This document shows, piece by piece, positions 1-12,535 of a stretch of DNA of 64,000 nucleotides. The stretch comes from Mauremys mutica. Taxonomy: Eukaryota; Chordata; Testudines; Geoemydidae. How positions within the stretch are numbered: the stretch's first letter is position 1; each line of letters opens with the position of its first letter. The stretch lies in NCBI RefSeq assembly GCF_020497125.1, contig NC_059075.1, forward strand, positions 31,284,003 through 31,348,002, in the 5' to 3' direction. Both the position numbers and the translations under genes were made by a program. The notes beneath the pieces were generated by a model that saw nothing but the letters and a program-made list of their open reading frames with translations, made no database searches and was not told where the DNA came from.

Positions 1-498
1 ATGAGCTTTAGGAACGTAAGACATAGTAATACTAATAGTATGGTCTCTGATGAATTGTTATTTTAATGATGCAAAGAGAGTGGAAATTTATGTGAGCAAA
101 ATTGCCATGCAGCCTACTGTAACATAACTGGCTCCTGCATTGTGTTTATGGACTCTTACATAATCTGCAGAGACCAGCCAGGAACCTATATTCTTATGAA
201 TATAGTTGCTGGTGGTTCCATTATTAAGGTTGAATTCAGTTTTGCACTTAAGTAGGGATTCAGCCACTTTCTTGTATTTGAAGAATACAGTTTATACTCC
301 CCTAAATTACAACACTTCTTTAGTTTCTGATAATCTACAAGTAAGTAATTTAATTAGTTTACAATTAAATTTAAAATGGGTCCTTTAAGAATCTTAGCTT
401 TGGTTTTTTTAGGTGTCCTGAATAGTCTTAATCATGGAGTAACATACTCTTGAAACCTCCCATATAGTTAAAATGTTGAAATCTCATGCATTGCCTAC
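1..498. other. Intron or upstream sequence, nothing assigned
   Basis: AT-rich sequence with only short chance open frames. I see no conserved exon, RNA gene or clear repeat. It lies upstream of the first recognisable RPS6KA5 exon and so is presumably intronic. Confidence 0.5.
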
Positions 499-900
499 TG
501 TCGGAGAAAAACAGAGTTCTCACTCTCAGGTTGGGTGCAGCAAGTCAGATACTTCATTATCTCTAGCAGTTGCGTAAAAGGATAGGGTAAAACAGGACTC
601 TCACAGGTAAACAATTACAGCAAGCATTTATACCTTTTGTTACATACAATAATAGGCGACAGCTGCATTTTGTTTATACATATGTCATCCTGATATCTTA
701 TTTTCCTCTGCAATTTAGACTATAGTCTACATTCCATACTTACCTAACACAAGGTCGCAACAACTTCTCACACAGTTCTTTCCCACTCGCCTCACACAAT
801 CCTCTCCTACAAATCTCGTGTTATTAGGATTACAGCTAGCCTGACGGTTGCTCACATAAGGAGACTGCGTGGATTTGAAATCCCCTTCAAATCCCTGTCA
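499..900 (-). repeat. LTR-like sequence, minus strand (tentative)
   Basis: Read on the minus strand, this 402 bp block starts TGACAG and ends CCGACA, the TG...CA form of an LTR. It has a TATAAATGCTTG promoter-like box about two thirds of the way along. No target-site duplication is visible and no coding sequence flanks it, so it is at best a solo LTR. It could also be unrelated sequence. The next 385 bp to 1285 hold nothing I can assign. Confidence 0.3.
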
Positions 901-1455
901 GTTCTTTCTCTACTTCCACACTACATTTGAAGAATTTTATGTAGGAGTAAGTCATTTCTTGTTTGTTTTTTTCATAACTGAAAGATTTTTCTTCAGCAGA
1001 GGCTGAAAATCACTATTCTTCTACAGAGAATTCCATGAAGATCTGTGTCACAGTTACCTTCTTAACTGCACCTGGAACCCCTTTCTAGTCTCTCCAAGTG
1101 CACAGCCCTCTCAGATGAGAGGCTTCCTGCCTATACCTCTATCTGGGTGGAATCTCACACTTCTCTTACTTGTAGACCAGGGACCTGGTCTATATCCCTT
1201 GCATACTTCCCTCGTTCACTCGGCAGGCCCAATTTACTGAGCCCTGCAGGTCTTTCCTTCAGGGCTTTGATGAGCAGTTACTATACAGGTTTCAGAGTAG
1301 TAGCCGTGTTAGTCTGTATCCGCAAAAAGAACAGGAGTATTTGTAGCACCTTAAAGACTAACAAATTTATTTTAGCATGAGCTTTCGTGAGCTGCAGCTC
1401 ACTTCTTCGGATGCATAGAATGGAACACACAGACAGGAGAAATTTATACATAATG

Positions 1456-1712
1456 TACATTGGCCAAACCGGACAGTCTCTACGCAAAAGAATAAATGGA
1501 CACAAATCTGACATCAGGAATCATAACATTCAAAAACCTTCAACCTCTCTAACCACTCAGTGACAGACTTGAAGGTGGCAATTTTGCAACAAAAAAACTT
1601 CAAAAACAGACTCCAAAGAGAAACTGCTGAACTTGAATTAATATGCAAACTAGACACAATTAACTGTGGCCTAAACAGAGACTGGGAATGGTTGGGTCAT
1701 TACACTAATTGA
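1456..1712 (+). pseudogene. Penelope GIY-YIG endonuclease C-terminal fragment
   Basis: Translation from 1456 gives YIGQTGQSLRKRINGHKSDI, the core of the GIY-YIG nuclease that Penelope-like elements carry downstream of reverse transcriptase. A frameshift near 1547-1556 then moves to the frame beginning HSVTDLKVAIL, which runs through a Glu/Leu-rich segment (RETAELELICKL, GLNRDWEW) typical of the extreme C-terminus and ends at a TGA at 1710-1712. The reverse transcriptase and the first part of the nuclease are missing, so this is a 5'-truncated dead copy. Motif recognition is by eye. Confidence 0.8.
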
Positions 1713-1908
1713 ATCTATTTCCCTATGTTAAGTTCTCCTCACACCTTCTATGGGCCATCTTAATTATCACTTCAAAAAGTTTTTTTCCTCCTGCTGACGA
1801 TAGCTCATCTCAATTGATTAGACTCTTCCTGTTGGTATGCATACTTCCACCTTTTCATGTTCTCTGTATGTATAAATTTCTCCTGTCTGTGTATTCCATT
1901 CTATGCAT

Positions 1909-1946
1909 CCGAAGAAGTGAGCTGCAGCTCACGAAAGCTCATGCTA
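1909..1946 (+). ncRNA. Hammerhead ribozyme-like motif in Penelope terminal repeat
   Basis: The right arm holds CCGAAGA (1909-1915), a perfect stem II GTGAGC/GCTCAC closed by TGCA (1917-1932), GAAA (1933-1936), and a 3 bp stem III AGC/GCT with loop TCAT (1936-1945), followed by A1946 as the cleavage-site base. The core should read CUGANGA, so the U at position 4 is C here and activity is doubtful. The left arm carries the same motif on the minus strand at about 1373-1410. Confidence 0.65.
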
Positions 1947-2007
1947 AAATAAATTTGTTAGTCTTTAAGGTGCCACAAATACTCCTGTTCTTTTTGCAGT
2001 TACTATA

Positions 2008-2576
2008 TAGTGATCTTCTCAAAAACAGTGTGTGTTTCTTATCTTTAACAGTAGGAACACTGCTCTGCATAAGAGAGAGAGAGAGAATTTGAGCCCACTA
2101 AACAGTCCAAATGCCTGTCTAGACTACTATTCCCCTGATAGTAGCCAGATAGCACAACTTAGACCCTCCCACAGAATCTGTCTCTGTTTTGGACTGCTCT
2201 GTGTAAGCATCCCCAACAACTCTCACCTCTTTCTCAGTAGAGAGTCACTTTAACTGTTCAGTATCCTTTTGATCTTTAGGTTCCAGCCTTGGCAGAACAG
2301 TAATGTAACTCTTGGCTGGAGCTTGTAAGTGGAATATTTACAATTAATTGCTCAGCCTTCTTGTGCTTTTGTAGCTTATTTGCACTCATTGTCTAGTGTT
2401 CCTGACTGTTTTTTGAACAGCCTAGTATTAAAATGAACTAACCTGTGTGTTCAGTTCCCATTAACCCAATATAGCTACTAAGTACCTATTTAATTCAACG
2501 ATCAGACAATCATATAAAACATACAGTTTTCATGGATTAATACAAATTAGCCTTGTGTCCTTCACAATCCATCCTC
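2008..2576. other. Intronic or upstream sequence, nothing assigned
   Basis: No exon or recognisable mobile element. Around 2070-2090 there is a short GA-rich run. Nothing else stands out. Confidence 0.5.
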
Positions 2577-2888
2577 TTTCAAAATGGGGGTTGCCGTCTC
2601 TTACTGTTCTCAATGGATGTGAAGCTGCGGGTTGCTATCAGAAAGATGCTCTCTTTCAAATGTTTACTGCCTGCCATTGTTTCCATTGAGGGTGAAGCCA
2701 AGATGCCCTCAGGGAGGATGGTGGCTACCAACTCACAGAGCCACCATTCTTCTTGATGGCAGTTTGACTTCATGCTCATTGGGGACAGTGGGAAGTAATG
2801 GCCATTTTGAAACAAGGGATCTTTGCTAATGGTAACTTGTAGCTTCACACCCATTGAGAACAGTCAGAGATGGCAGCCATTTTGAGAT
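2577..2888. repeat. Foldback (long inverted repeat) element
   Basis: The left half (2577-about 2731) aligns with the reverse complement of the right half (about 2735-2888) along nearly its whole length. Shared blocks include TCAAAATGG near the tips, TGTTCTCAATGG, GTGTGAAGCT and GATGGTGGCT near the centre, in the same order in both arms. The arms are diverged (roughly three quarters identical by eye) but would fold into a hairpin of about 150 bp. It looks like a non-autonomous foldback DNA element. No family name can be given and no target duplication was found. Confidence 0.7.
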
Positions 2889-5276
<2,388 letters not shown>

Positions 5277-5360
5277 AATGAGAGAGCATATTCTTTTTGC
5301 GGAACTATAGAATACATGGCTCCAGATATTGTCAGAGGAGGAGACACCGGACATGACAAG
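5277..5360 (+). CDS. RPS6KA5: RPS6KA5 (MSK1) exon: N-terminal kinase activation loop
   Basis: This exon has 28 codons, phase 0 at both ends, acceptor TTTTTAG and donor GTGTGT. It codes for NERAYSFCGTIEYMAPDIV followed by RGGDTGHDK. The Ser in YSFCGT aligns with Ser212, the activation-loop phosphosite of the MSK1 N-terminal kinase. APD in place of the usual APE is a normal MSK trait. It corresponds to residues 207-234. Differences from my recollection of human are Asn for Thr at the first residue and Thr for Ser in GGDSGHDK. The next exon is 9 kb away across an intron packed with CR1 and DIRS insertions. Confidence 0.96.
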
Positions 5361-5589
5361 GTGTGTTTCATCTCAGCTTTCTTTTGTCACTGCCTGTTTA
5401 CATTCCTGATTAAAATGAATCCGACTGTGTAGTTTTTTTATGTGATTATTTGCCTGCCCTCCAAAACTTCCTCACTCCATTTCACAACTCAAGCTTTCCC
5501 AACTAAGGCCCAGAAAGAAGTGAGAATCAGACATGTTGAAAGTCTCTGGGTGAAGATAAAAGAAGGAAAAGGTGGGGAGGCGGTAGGAT

Positions 5590-7196
5590 GTCTACTGTAG
5601 ACCACCAAATAAGGAGGAGGAGGAGATGACATTTTTAGAACGAATAACAGAAGCAGTCAAAATATGAACCATAGTAGTAATGGGGGACTTTAACTTCCCA
5701 GATACTTGTTGGAAAAATAATTCAGGAAAACAGACTGTCAACAAGTTCTTGGAATGTATTTGGGACAACTTTTTATTTCAGAAGGTGGAGGAGGTAACAA
5801 GAGGAGCAGCTATTTTAGATTTGATTCTGATTAATAGAGAGGAAGTAGTTGTGAGAAAGCAAAAGGCAACTTCAGTGAAGATCACAAAATGATAGAATTT
5901 ATTATTCTAAGGAAAAGGAATGAGAGCAGCAGAATAAGGACAATGGACTTCACAAAAGCAGACTTCGACAAACTTAAAGAACTGTTATGTATGATATCTT
6001 TGAAAAGAGAGTGTAAGGCAAATGGAAATAGTACAGGAGAGCTGGCAGTTTCTCTGAGACAATATTAAAAGCAAAACAGCAAACTATATCCTGAGGCAGA
6101 AGAAAAATGGGAAGACTAATAAGAGGCCAATATGATTGTTTCAGGAGTTCTTTAATAACGTGAAAATCAAAAAGGAATTGTACAAAATGGAAACAAGGAC
6201 AAAATTGCTAAGGATGAGTGTGAAAGAATAGCACAAACAAGCAGGAACAAAATCAGAAAGACCAAGGCCTGGTCTACACGGGGGGCGGGGAGGGGGAGGA
6301 ATTGATCTAAGTTATGCAACTTCAGCTATTTGAATAGCGTAGCAGAAGTTGACGTACTTAGATCTACTTACTGTGGTGTCTTTACTGCAGTAAGTCGACG
6401 GCTGATGCTCTCCCATCAACTCCATCTAGACTAGACACGATAAATTGACCCCCGCTGGATCAATCACTGCCTGTCAATCCAGCAGATAATGTAGACAAGC
6501 CCTAAGGCACCAAATGAGGTATACCTAATGAAAGGCAAAAGGCAGTAAGAAGAGGTTCTATAAATACATTGGGGCAAGAGAAAGATAAAGGAAAGTGTAG
6601 GTCCATTACTTACTAGGGAAGAAAAGCTTATAACAGATGACACAAAGAGGACACGTGTTTAATGCCTATTTTGCTTCAGTTTCACTAAAACAATTAATTC
6701 ACTAGATGCTTCACCCAATATTAACAACAAGGAGGAAGGAACACAGGACAGAATAGGGAATTAACAGATTAAAGAATAATTAGGTAAATTAAATATTGTA
6801 TTCAAGTTGACAGGGCCTGATGAAATTCATCCTAGAGCTAGCCAAAGCAATCGTTTTCAAGAACTCATGGAGGATGGGGAAGGTCCCAAAGGATTAGAGA
6901 AGGGGGAACATGATACCTATCTTCAAAAAGGGGAACAAAGAGGACCTGGGAAATTATAGACTAATCAGCCTAACTTAATAATAATAGGCAACATGGATTT
7001 TGCAAGAATAAATCATGCCAAACCAATTACTTTCCTTCTTTGACAGGGTAACTGGCCTAGTGGATAGTGGGGAAGCAGTAGACTTTAATAAGGTTTTTGA
7101 CACAGTCCCACATGACATTCTCATAAGCAAACTAGGAAAATGTAGTCTACCATAAGGTGGATGCAGGACTGATTTGAAAAAGTGTACTCAATGGTG
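5590..7196 (+). mobile_element. CR1 LINE, broken, split by a MITE
   Basis: A CR1 retrotransposon in the sense direction of RPS6KA5. The AP-endonuclease part (about 5680-5892) contains [11 protein letters not shown], then [10 protein letters not shown] and [11 protein letters not shown]. After the nested MITE (6269-6500) comes the linker that includes the FYKYIG-like segment. Reverse-transcriptase pieces are at 6890-7140: IPIFKKGN near 6918, then the region coding for [13 protein letters not shown] and [13 protein letters not shown] in shifting frames. Many stops and frameshifts make it a dead copy. It ends abruptly against the DIRS terminus at about 7197. Sequence 5361-5589 before it is unassigned intron. 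Confidence 0.85.
6269..6500. mobile_element. MITE inserted in the CR1 (hAT-like)
   Basis: A 232 bp insertion interrupting the CR1. Its ends are similar inverted sequences, CCTGGTCTACAC on the left and GTAGACAAGC on the right. The interior is rich in GATC and TCGA motifs with a TCTAGACTAGACACGATAAA palindrome. Flanks ACCAAGGC and CCTAAGGC match at 6 of 8 positions, which suggests a worn 8 bp target duplication as made by hAT transposases. The CR1 reading resumes across it (AGAAAGACCAAGGC then ACCAAATGAG). A related copy lies at 34036-34222. Confidence 0.7.
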
Positions 7197-8482
7197 ATTC
7201 TTTGAGTGAAAGTCCCTATGTGTATTCCACAGGTGGGTTTGCGTTGGCTGCATGTGCCCAAGTCCAGAAATTCTTCAAAGGAGTGTCCATTGACCTGCAC
7301 ATGTGTGGTAGATCCCCTCATGCTTCAGACCCAGGGTGTAAAAGCAGTGTAGGTCAATGCCAGTCTAGTTACTTCTTACCACCATATGGCTTGAGTTGGA
7401 ATAGTGTCCTGTTTCACTCTGTGTATAAACTATAACATGCAATATTTGTAAATAGTTTTTCTATATTTGTTTAAGAAGTTTGTTGTTATAGTATAGAATC
7501 ATTTCTCAACCCACTCTCTGGTCTAAGACTATGCCCAGAGTCCCGAGCTTCAAGAATTGTGTCTTGTGCACTTCTTCTGCATCAGTGACAAGTATCAACT
7601 GTGCTTCTACTGTATGGGTGAAGCACATATCTCTGCACAGAGCAGTATCTGTAGATCCTTTTCCACCTAGAACTCGAGAGGCCCAGGAGCTCCAACTTAG
7701 CCTCCTCTATCAGGAACTTTGTGTGAGGTCCTGCTCTGATCTGGGCCTGGGAGACCCCCCTGTACATTGGCCTCCACCAACCAGAAGTGCCTCTCCAAAA
7801 TACGCCTTAGAGCAGAGTCATCAACCCCAAAGCCAAAGGACTCTTTTTCCAGGCCGCCTCTTGAGAGTAGAGAGCCACTCTCAGGGTGCAAGGACAGAGG
7901 ATGGTCCATAAGAAATGCATTCTGTTCCTGAGCTGGTCCAGTTCGGGTGACACACTGTGTTTGGAACCATGGAACCGGCTCCACTAACACCCCTAGGAGG
8001 AGGGCAAGGCATGCAAAAAGAAGGATCAGTCAGTTCCGACTGTGACTGTGGTACCAAAATGGAAGAACAGATGCTCACCAGTTCCATATACATGTGCGAG
8101 TCTGGACTCATTGTTGGTATCACCTTGTTCATCTAAAGACTGTTCAGCTGCAACAGATGAGCCAAGTTCTTCAGGCATATCTGCTGAAACTCCCTGGGCA
8201 ATACAGACTTATGTAACACCAGAGGATATTTTCCTCCCCTACCTACAGTCTCCACTCCTTTCTGGCCCTGATCTTGTGAGGCATGTCCTTGTTTTGGAGG
8301 AAGAATCTTTACTAATGTCTCAGAATTCAGCAGTTCCATCTTCAACCATCGGGCAGGAGTCTTCCAGTACCAATGGCATTGCTGCTACCAACAGAACAGT
8401 CCTCAGAATTGGAAGAGGAGATAGCTGCATCAGTATTTCCACAGAAGGACAGGAGACCCAATAGACAGTTGAGAGGCTATAC

Positions 8483-8791
8483 CAGGGGTCGGCAACCTTT
8501 CAGAAGTGGTATGCCGAGTCTTCATTTATTCACTCTAAGGTTTTGCATGCCAGTAATACATTTTAATGTTTTTAGAAGGTCTCTTTCTATAAGTATATAA
8601 TAATATATAACTAAACTATTGTTGTATGTAAAGTAAATAAGGTTTTTTAAATGTTTAAGAAGCTTCATTTAAAATTAAATTAAAATGCAGAACCCCCCAG
8701 ACCGGTGGCCAGGACCCAGGCAGCGGGAGTGCCACTGAAAATCAGCTCGTGTGCTGCCTTTGGCACGCGTGCCATAGGTTGCCTACCCCTG
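8483..8791. mobile_element. Non-autonomous hAT element inside the DIRS
   Basis: This 309 bp insertion has terminal inverted repeats CAGGGGTCGGCAACCT and AGGTTGCCTACCCCTG and an exact 8 bp target duplication GGCTATAC (8475-8482 and 8792-8799). These features define a hAT-superfamily insertion. It has no coding capacity. Removing it restores the gag-like region of the DIRS host. Confidence 0.93.
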
Positions 8792-9059
8792 GGCTATACT
8801 TATCATCCCTCCCGGTATGACCCCCTTCGCTCCCAGCACCACTGGTACCAATTCCTCTGGGAGCCATTGCGACTGATGGATCCCTCCTTCTGGCCTTATT
8901 GGGGACCACAGGATTCCTATGGCAGGAGTCTGGACCCCTCTTATGAGTTGTACCACTTCTCCTCTTCTTGATGGCCGGATCCATTGGTGTATGAGGAGGA
9001 GGAGCCAGAACCAGTTCTGCTGATTTGATAGGAGCTTTGTGATAGAACACTGAGCAACA

Positions 9060-9360
9060 ACAGTTGAGCCAGCGCTCTGGTCACTGCAGCTTCAGTTAAG
9101 CACTGCAGAAGAGACCTTATTAAGAACTGTGTTTTACTGATGGGTGGAGACGAACTGGAAGGCTAATTAAGCTATTAGGCAGAGGATATAAAAAGGCACA
9201 GGGTGGAAGTGGTGGGGAGGAGCAGACAGGAGCTGAGGGCTCCCTAAAACTGTAGGAGTTAAGACTGTATAGTGTACAAGGGTGGTGGGAACCAACATTA
9301 TAAATAAGCTGCACTGGCTGTTTTACTAGCATAAAGGTCTCTGTGCAGTTTTTTGACTTG
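9060..9360 (+). repeat. LTR-like insertion with TATA box (tentative)
   Basis: This block interrupts the DIRS gag region, which stops near 9040 and resumes near 9380 (GGCTGCTGCTTCATCATCTC). It contains a TATAAAAAGG promoter-like box at about 9188 and an ATAAATAAG polyadenylation-like signal about 110 bp later, the spacing seen in a short LTR. The exact ends and the target duplication are unclear. Confidence 0.35.
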
Positions 9361-9647
9361 AGCAGAGGCCCTGCCACAGGCTGCTGCTTCATCATCTCTG
9401 GACAATGCTGTCACTTAGTCATTGCCTTCTCCACCAGATGACAGTCAGTACTAGGAGCTGTTACATAGGGTTGCAAACGATCTACAGATCCCAGTAAATT
9501 AGATCCCCAGTACTGGTGCCTGGACATTTTGCAACCAAAGGGACTGAGTAAGGTGGCCTTTCCAATTAACAAGGCTATACTAGAGCTAGCCAGAGTGGTA
9601 TGGCACACACCAGCATCTTGTGTCCCTACACCAAAAAAGGCTGAGCG

Positions 9648-9835
9648 AGAGGGGGTAGCTCAGTGGTTTGAGCATTGGCTGCTAAACCCAGGGTTGTGAG
9701 TTCAATCCTTGAGGGGGCCACCTAGGGATCTGGGGCAAAAATCAGTACTTGGTCCTGCTAGTGAAGACAGGGGACTGGACTCAATGACCTTTCAAGGTCC
9801 CTTTCAGTTCTAGGAGATAGGTATATCTCCAATAA
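9648..9835 (+). mobile_element. CryI-type tRNA-derived turtle SINE
   Basis: The head is tRNA-like: an A box within TAGCTCAGTGGTTTGAGC, the anticodon region GCTAAACCCAGG, and a B box GGTTGTGAGTTCAATCC. The body ends in AGTTCTAGGAGATAGGTATA. This matches the tRNA-derived polymerase III SINE of cryptodiran turtles. A second copy at 27664 is nearly identical over its whole length. It is inserted in the DIRS gag region. It is not a functional tRNA gene because the acceptor stem is not closed. Confidence 0.9.
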
Positions 9836-9996
9836 ACTAAAATAAAATGTGATTTTGTTTCTCCCAAAGAAACTGACTTTTTATTTTCTCATCCTGCCCC
9901 CAACTCATTGATGGTACAGGCAGCTCTGGAAAGAGTTAAGTCGCATTACCAGAAATCCATCCTGGGAGTCAGAGACTGGACTTTCTGGGAAGGAAG

Positions 9997-10581
9997 GTGT
10001 TCTCCACAGATCTGCAATTTCATATGACTAACTACCAAGCATTGTTAGTGAAATATGATTTTAACAGCTATGCCAGGCTTGCAGACTTTAAAGATAAACT
10101 TCCCATAGAGGACAGAACCCAGTTCCAGTCCCTTGTAGGTGAAGTGAAGTTAGTAGCAAAGGTGGCCCTCCAGGCTGCAGTAGCTACCGCAGACATGATG
10201 TCCAGGACTTTGGCCACAGAACTTGCTATGGTGAAGGACCTGTGGCTACAGTTGTCAGGATTTCCTAGGGAGGTCCAAAACACCTTGCAGGACCTTCCCT
10301 TCAGTGAGTCCAACTTTTTAAATGAAGAGACATATAAATCCCTGTACTCACTAAAGGACTCAAGATCTACTCTGAGGTCCCTGGGGATTTTCACTTCAGT
10401 CCCCAAAAGGAAACACCACAGACATTCCTTTAGAGCAAAACCTTCTCTGCATGCTCTGTATTACCAGTGTCTACCTGAGCCTGTACGCAAATGCCAGAGG
10501 ACTCAGAGGTTCAATTTCTCACCTCTCTCTACTGCCACAGCTTCCACTCACTGTCAACCGCAGGCCAAGGGCCACTTTTGA
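9997..10581 (+). pseudogene. DIRS gag-like fragment
   Basis: The longest uninterrupted gag-like stretch in this DIRS copy, about 194 codons. It has NYQALLVKYDF, a helical Ala/Val-rich middle (VALQAAVATADMMSRT), then VQNTLQDLPF and LKDSRSTLRSLG. The same order of blocks occurs in the DIRS copies at 20400-20760, 25990-26350 and 59290-60420, so it is the family's ORF1 product. Function is presumed structural (nucleocapsid). It starts within an element that is broken upstream, so it is not expected to be expressed. Confidence 0.75.
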
Positions 10582-11281
10582 CATACAGCTTGAGACCCGC
10601 ATGCCACATAGATGCTACCCACTTCTCCTGTCACCTTTGGCAGTTGTCTCATTCTGTTTGCCTACAGCTGGAACAAGATCACCATAGACAGTTGGGTCCT
10701 GGAGATTATCAGGGCTATTCCATCAAGTTTCTCTCCTTCCCTCATCACAAACCTCCTTCCCAATCCCCCTTCAGGGACCACTCTCACCTCTGCTGTTGTG
10801 AACTCCCAGGGTATACGTAGCTTTATTGTGATGTGGTTTCTGATACACCAGTTCCAAAGTCTGACTGCTTTATCAAGAGAATATTATGGGGGGCAATAGA
10901 GCGCATCCAGCCTCAGTACCAACGGAGGGTTTTTTTTCCTCTCCATATTTCCTAATCCCCCAAAAAGATGGAGAGTGGAGACCCATCCTGGACTTTCGGC
11001 AGCTTTATCAACATCTTTATCCAAAAACTGAAATTTAGGATGATTACACTGGCATCTATAATTCCCTCCCTTCATGTAGTTTGTGGCTCTCAAAATGGAT
11101 GATACATATTTCCACATGGACATTTACCCATCCCACAAGAAGTCCTTGTGTTTTATGGTATGACAGGAATGTTGCCAGTTTTGGGTACTCTCCTTTGGAC
11201 CCACTACAGCACCCAGGGTATTCATGAAAGTTTTCTCTGTGGTACCAGCCCAGATCAGACGCTAGGGCTATACTCTGTTTC

Positions 11282-11455
11282 CATACATGGACGACTGGCT
11301 CCTGGTAGGCCAGACTCATCAGGAAATCATGTCAGCAATAGGATCTCTTCCACAGCTTCTTGCTACCTTAGGCATTTGTATAAACAAAGAAAATTCCATT
11401 TTGTTATCCACAAGGACAACAAACTTTATAGGAGCATGGCACAGTCTCTGTGAGA
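11282..11455 (+). pseudogene. DIRS reverse transcriptase catalytic fragment
   Basis: Contains MDDWLLVGQTHQEI, the YxDD active-site box of a DIRS reverse transcriptase, followed by the thumb-side segment LGICINKENSILL. The first Tyr is present in the genomic sequence (TACATGGACGACTGG). Upstream palm sequence (DAYFH-like box near 11100) is in another frame. It is a decayed copy. Confidence 0.75.
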
Positions 11456-12535
11456 GCATTTCTCTCTCAAGACAGATTTCATGTGATGAGCAACCTGATT
11501 TCCTGCATCACCCGTAAACCATGAACTACGGTACACCCATCTCTCTTGCTGTTGCGTCACGTGCCCTACATGTCTCTGTTCACCAGACTCCATATATGCT
11601 GTCTGCAAGCCTGGTTCCACTCAACTTACTGGCCAAACAGGGACCATATTGATTCCATGGTGACTGTTCCCGCCAGAGTTCTCGACTCCTCACTTGATGG
11701 TCAAACTCAAGTCATGGTGTGGATTTCTTTCAATCCTCCCGCACTAAGAGCCACCATTTTTGAGAGACACCTCCCTTACAGGGTGAGGTCCTCACGTGGA
11801 CTACCACACTGCTCAGGGTACCTGGACCTCACGAGACCAGGCTGCATATAAAATTATTGGAACTGAAGGCGGTTCACCTTGCATGCAAGGCCTTCTTTCC
11901 CCTCATAAGCTCACTCCATGTACAGATAATGTTGGACATTATCCTCACGGTGGTGTATATAAGCAAAGAGGGAGGAGCGAGATCTCATCCCCTCTGCCTG
12001 GAAGCAGTCAGACTTTGGAACTGGTGTACCAGAAGCCACATCCATGGTACAAGGTGTGTATATCCTGGGATTTCTCAACTACCTGGCAGGCAAACTAAGT
12101 AGAAGTTTCTCTGCAGACCACGAATGGGAGCGCCACAGCAGTCTTAACTAAGATATTTACACAATTATGGGACCTCTTTGTGTCCCAGACGAACAGAAAA
12201 CTTCCCCTTTTGTATTGTTCTGGGGGGACATATATCATGATTCCGAGGGTTATGCTTTCCTGGACAGACGGCCTCAGATACGCCTTTCTTCCTATCCACC
12301 TGCTACCTCAAGTTGGAGGGAAGATCCATCACCACAGAGCCACTATCCTCCTCCTAGCACCCTGCTGATCCAGACAGTTCTGATTCACAGAACTTCCACT
12401 GATGTCCATATTTCCACCTATCAGGATCTGCCTATTTCCAGATCTCCTAACTCAGGATTGAGGGTGGGAAATCAAGTACCCAAACCCGGGCTTACAACAT
12501 CTCACAACTATTTTCTGTGTGATCCTTATTAGAAT

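Larger units (their letters stand above)
1286..1997 (+). mobile_element. Penelope-like retroelement, 5'-inverted insertion
   Basis: A complete short insertion, flanked by the 10 bp target-site duplication AGTTACTATA (1276-1285 and 1998-2007). The left arm (1286-about 1452) is an inverted copy of the right arm (about 1866-1997); the two are nearly identical over about 130 bp, so the insertion is fairly young. Between them lies the 3' end of a Penelope reading frame with a GIY-YIG endonuclease signature. Penelope-like elements are known for 5' inverted fragments, for terminal repeats with hammerhead ribozymes and for duplications of about this size. The same terminal repeat recurs at 23676, 29017, 31371 and 51577. 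It sits in an intron or upstream of the first visible RPS6KA5 exon. Confidence 0.85.
7197..12535 (+). mobile_element. DIRS-type retroelement, degenerate, with nested insertions
   Basis: A DIRS (tyrosine-recombinase) retroelement in sense orientation. The terminal repeat begins about 7197 (ATTCTTTGAGTGAAAGTCCC). A Cys-rich gag-like start follows near 7531-7640, more gag at 8042-8480 and 9400-9640, then a well-kept gag segment at 9997-10581 (NYQALLVKYDFNS, DFKDKLP, VQNTLQDLPF). Reverse transcriptase lies at about 10960-11455, with GGGRPILDF-like sequence, a DTYFHMDI box and the catalytic MDDWLLVG at 11288. RNase H is at 11857-12102 (ELKAVHLACKAF, GGARSHPLCLEAVRLWNWC). The recombinase and 3' repeat are missing. 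Frames are broken throughout. Later insertions are a hAT MITE (8483), an LTR-like block (about 9060) and a SINE (9648). Confidence 0.85.

Noticed and set aside
1286..1997. Ordinary DNA transposon, because of its inverted ends
   Set aside because: The arms are of unequal length, the interior is GIY-YIG, and related copies vary in length at one end with variable duplications of 8-14 bp. This fits Penelope-type retrotransposition.
9648..9722. A tRNA gene
   Set aside because: A and B boxes are present, but the cloverleaf is not closed and the SINE body follows. The same unit occurs twice.
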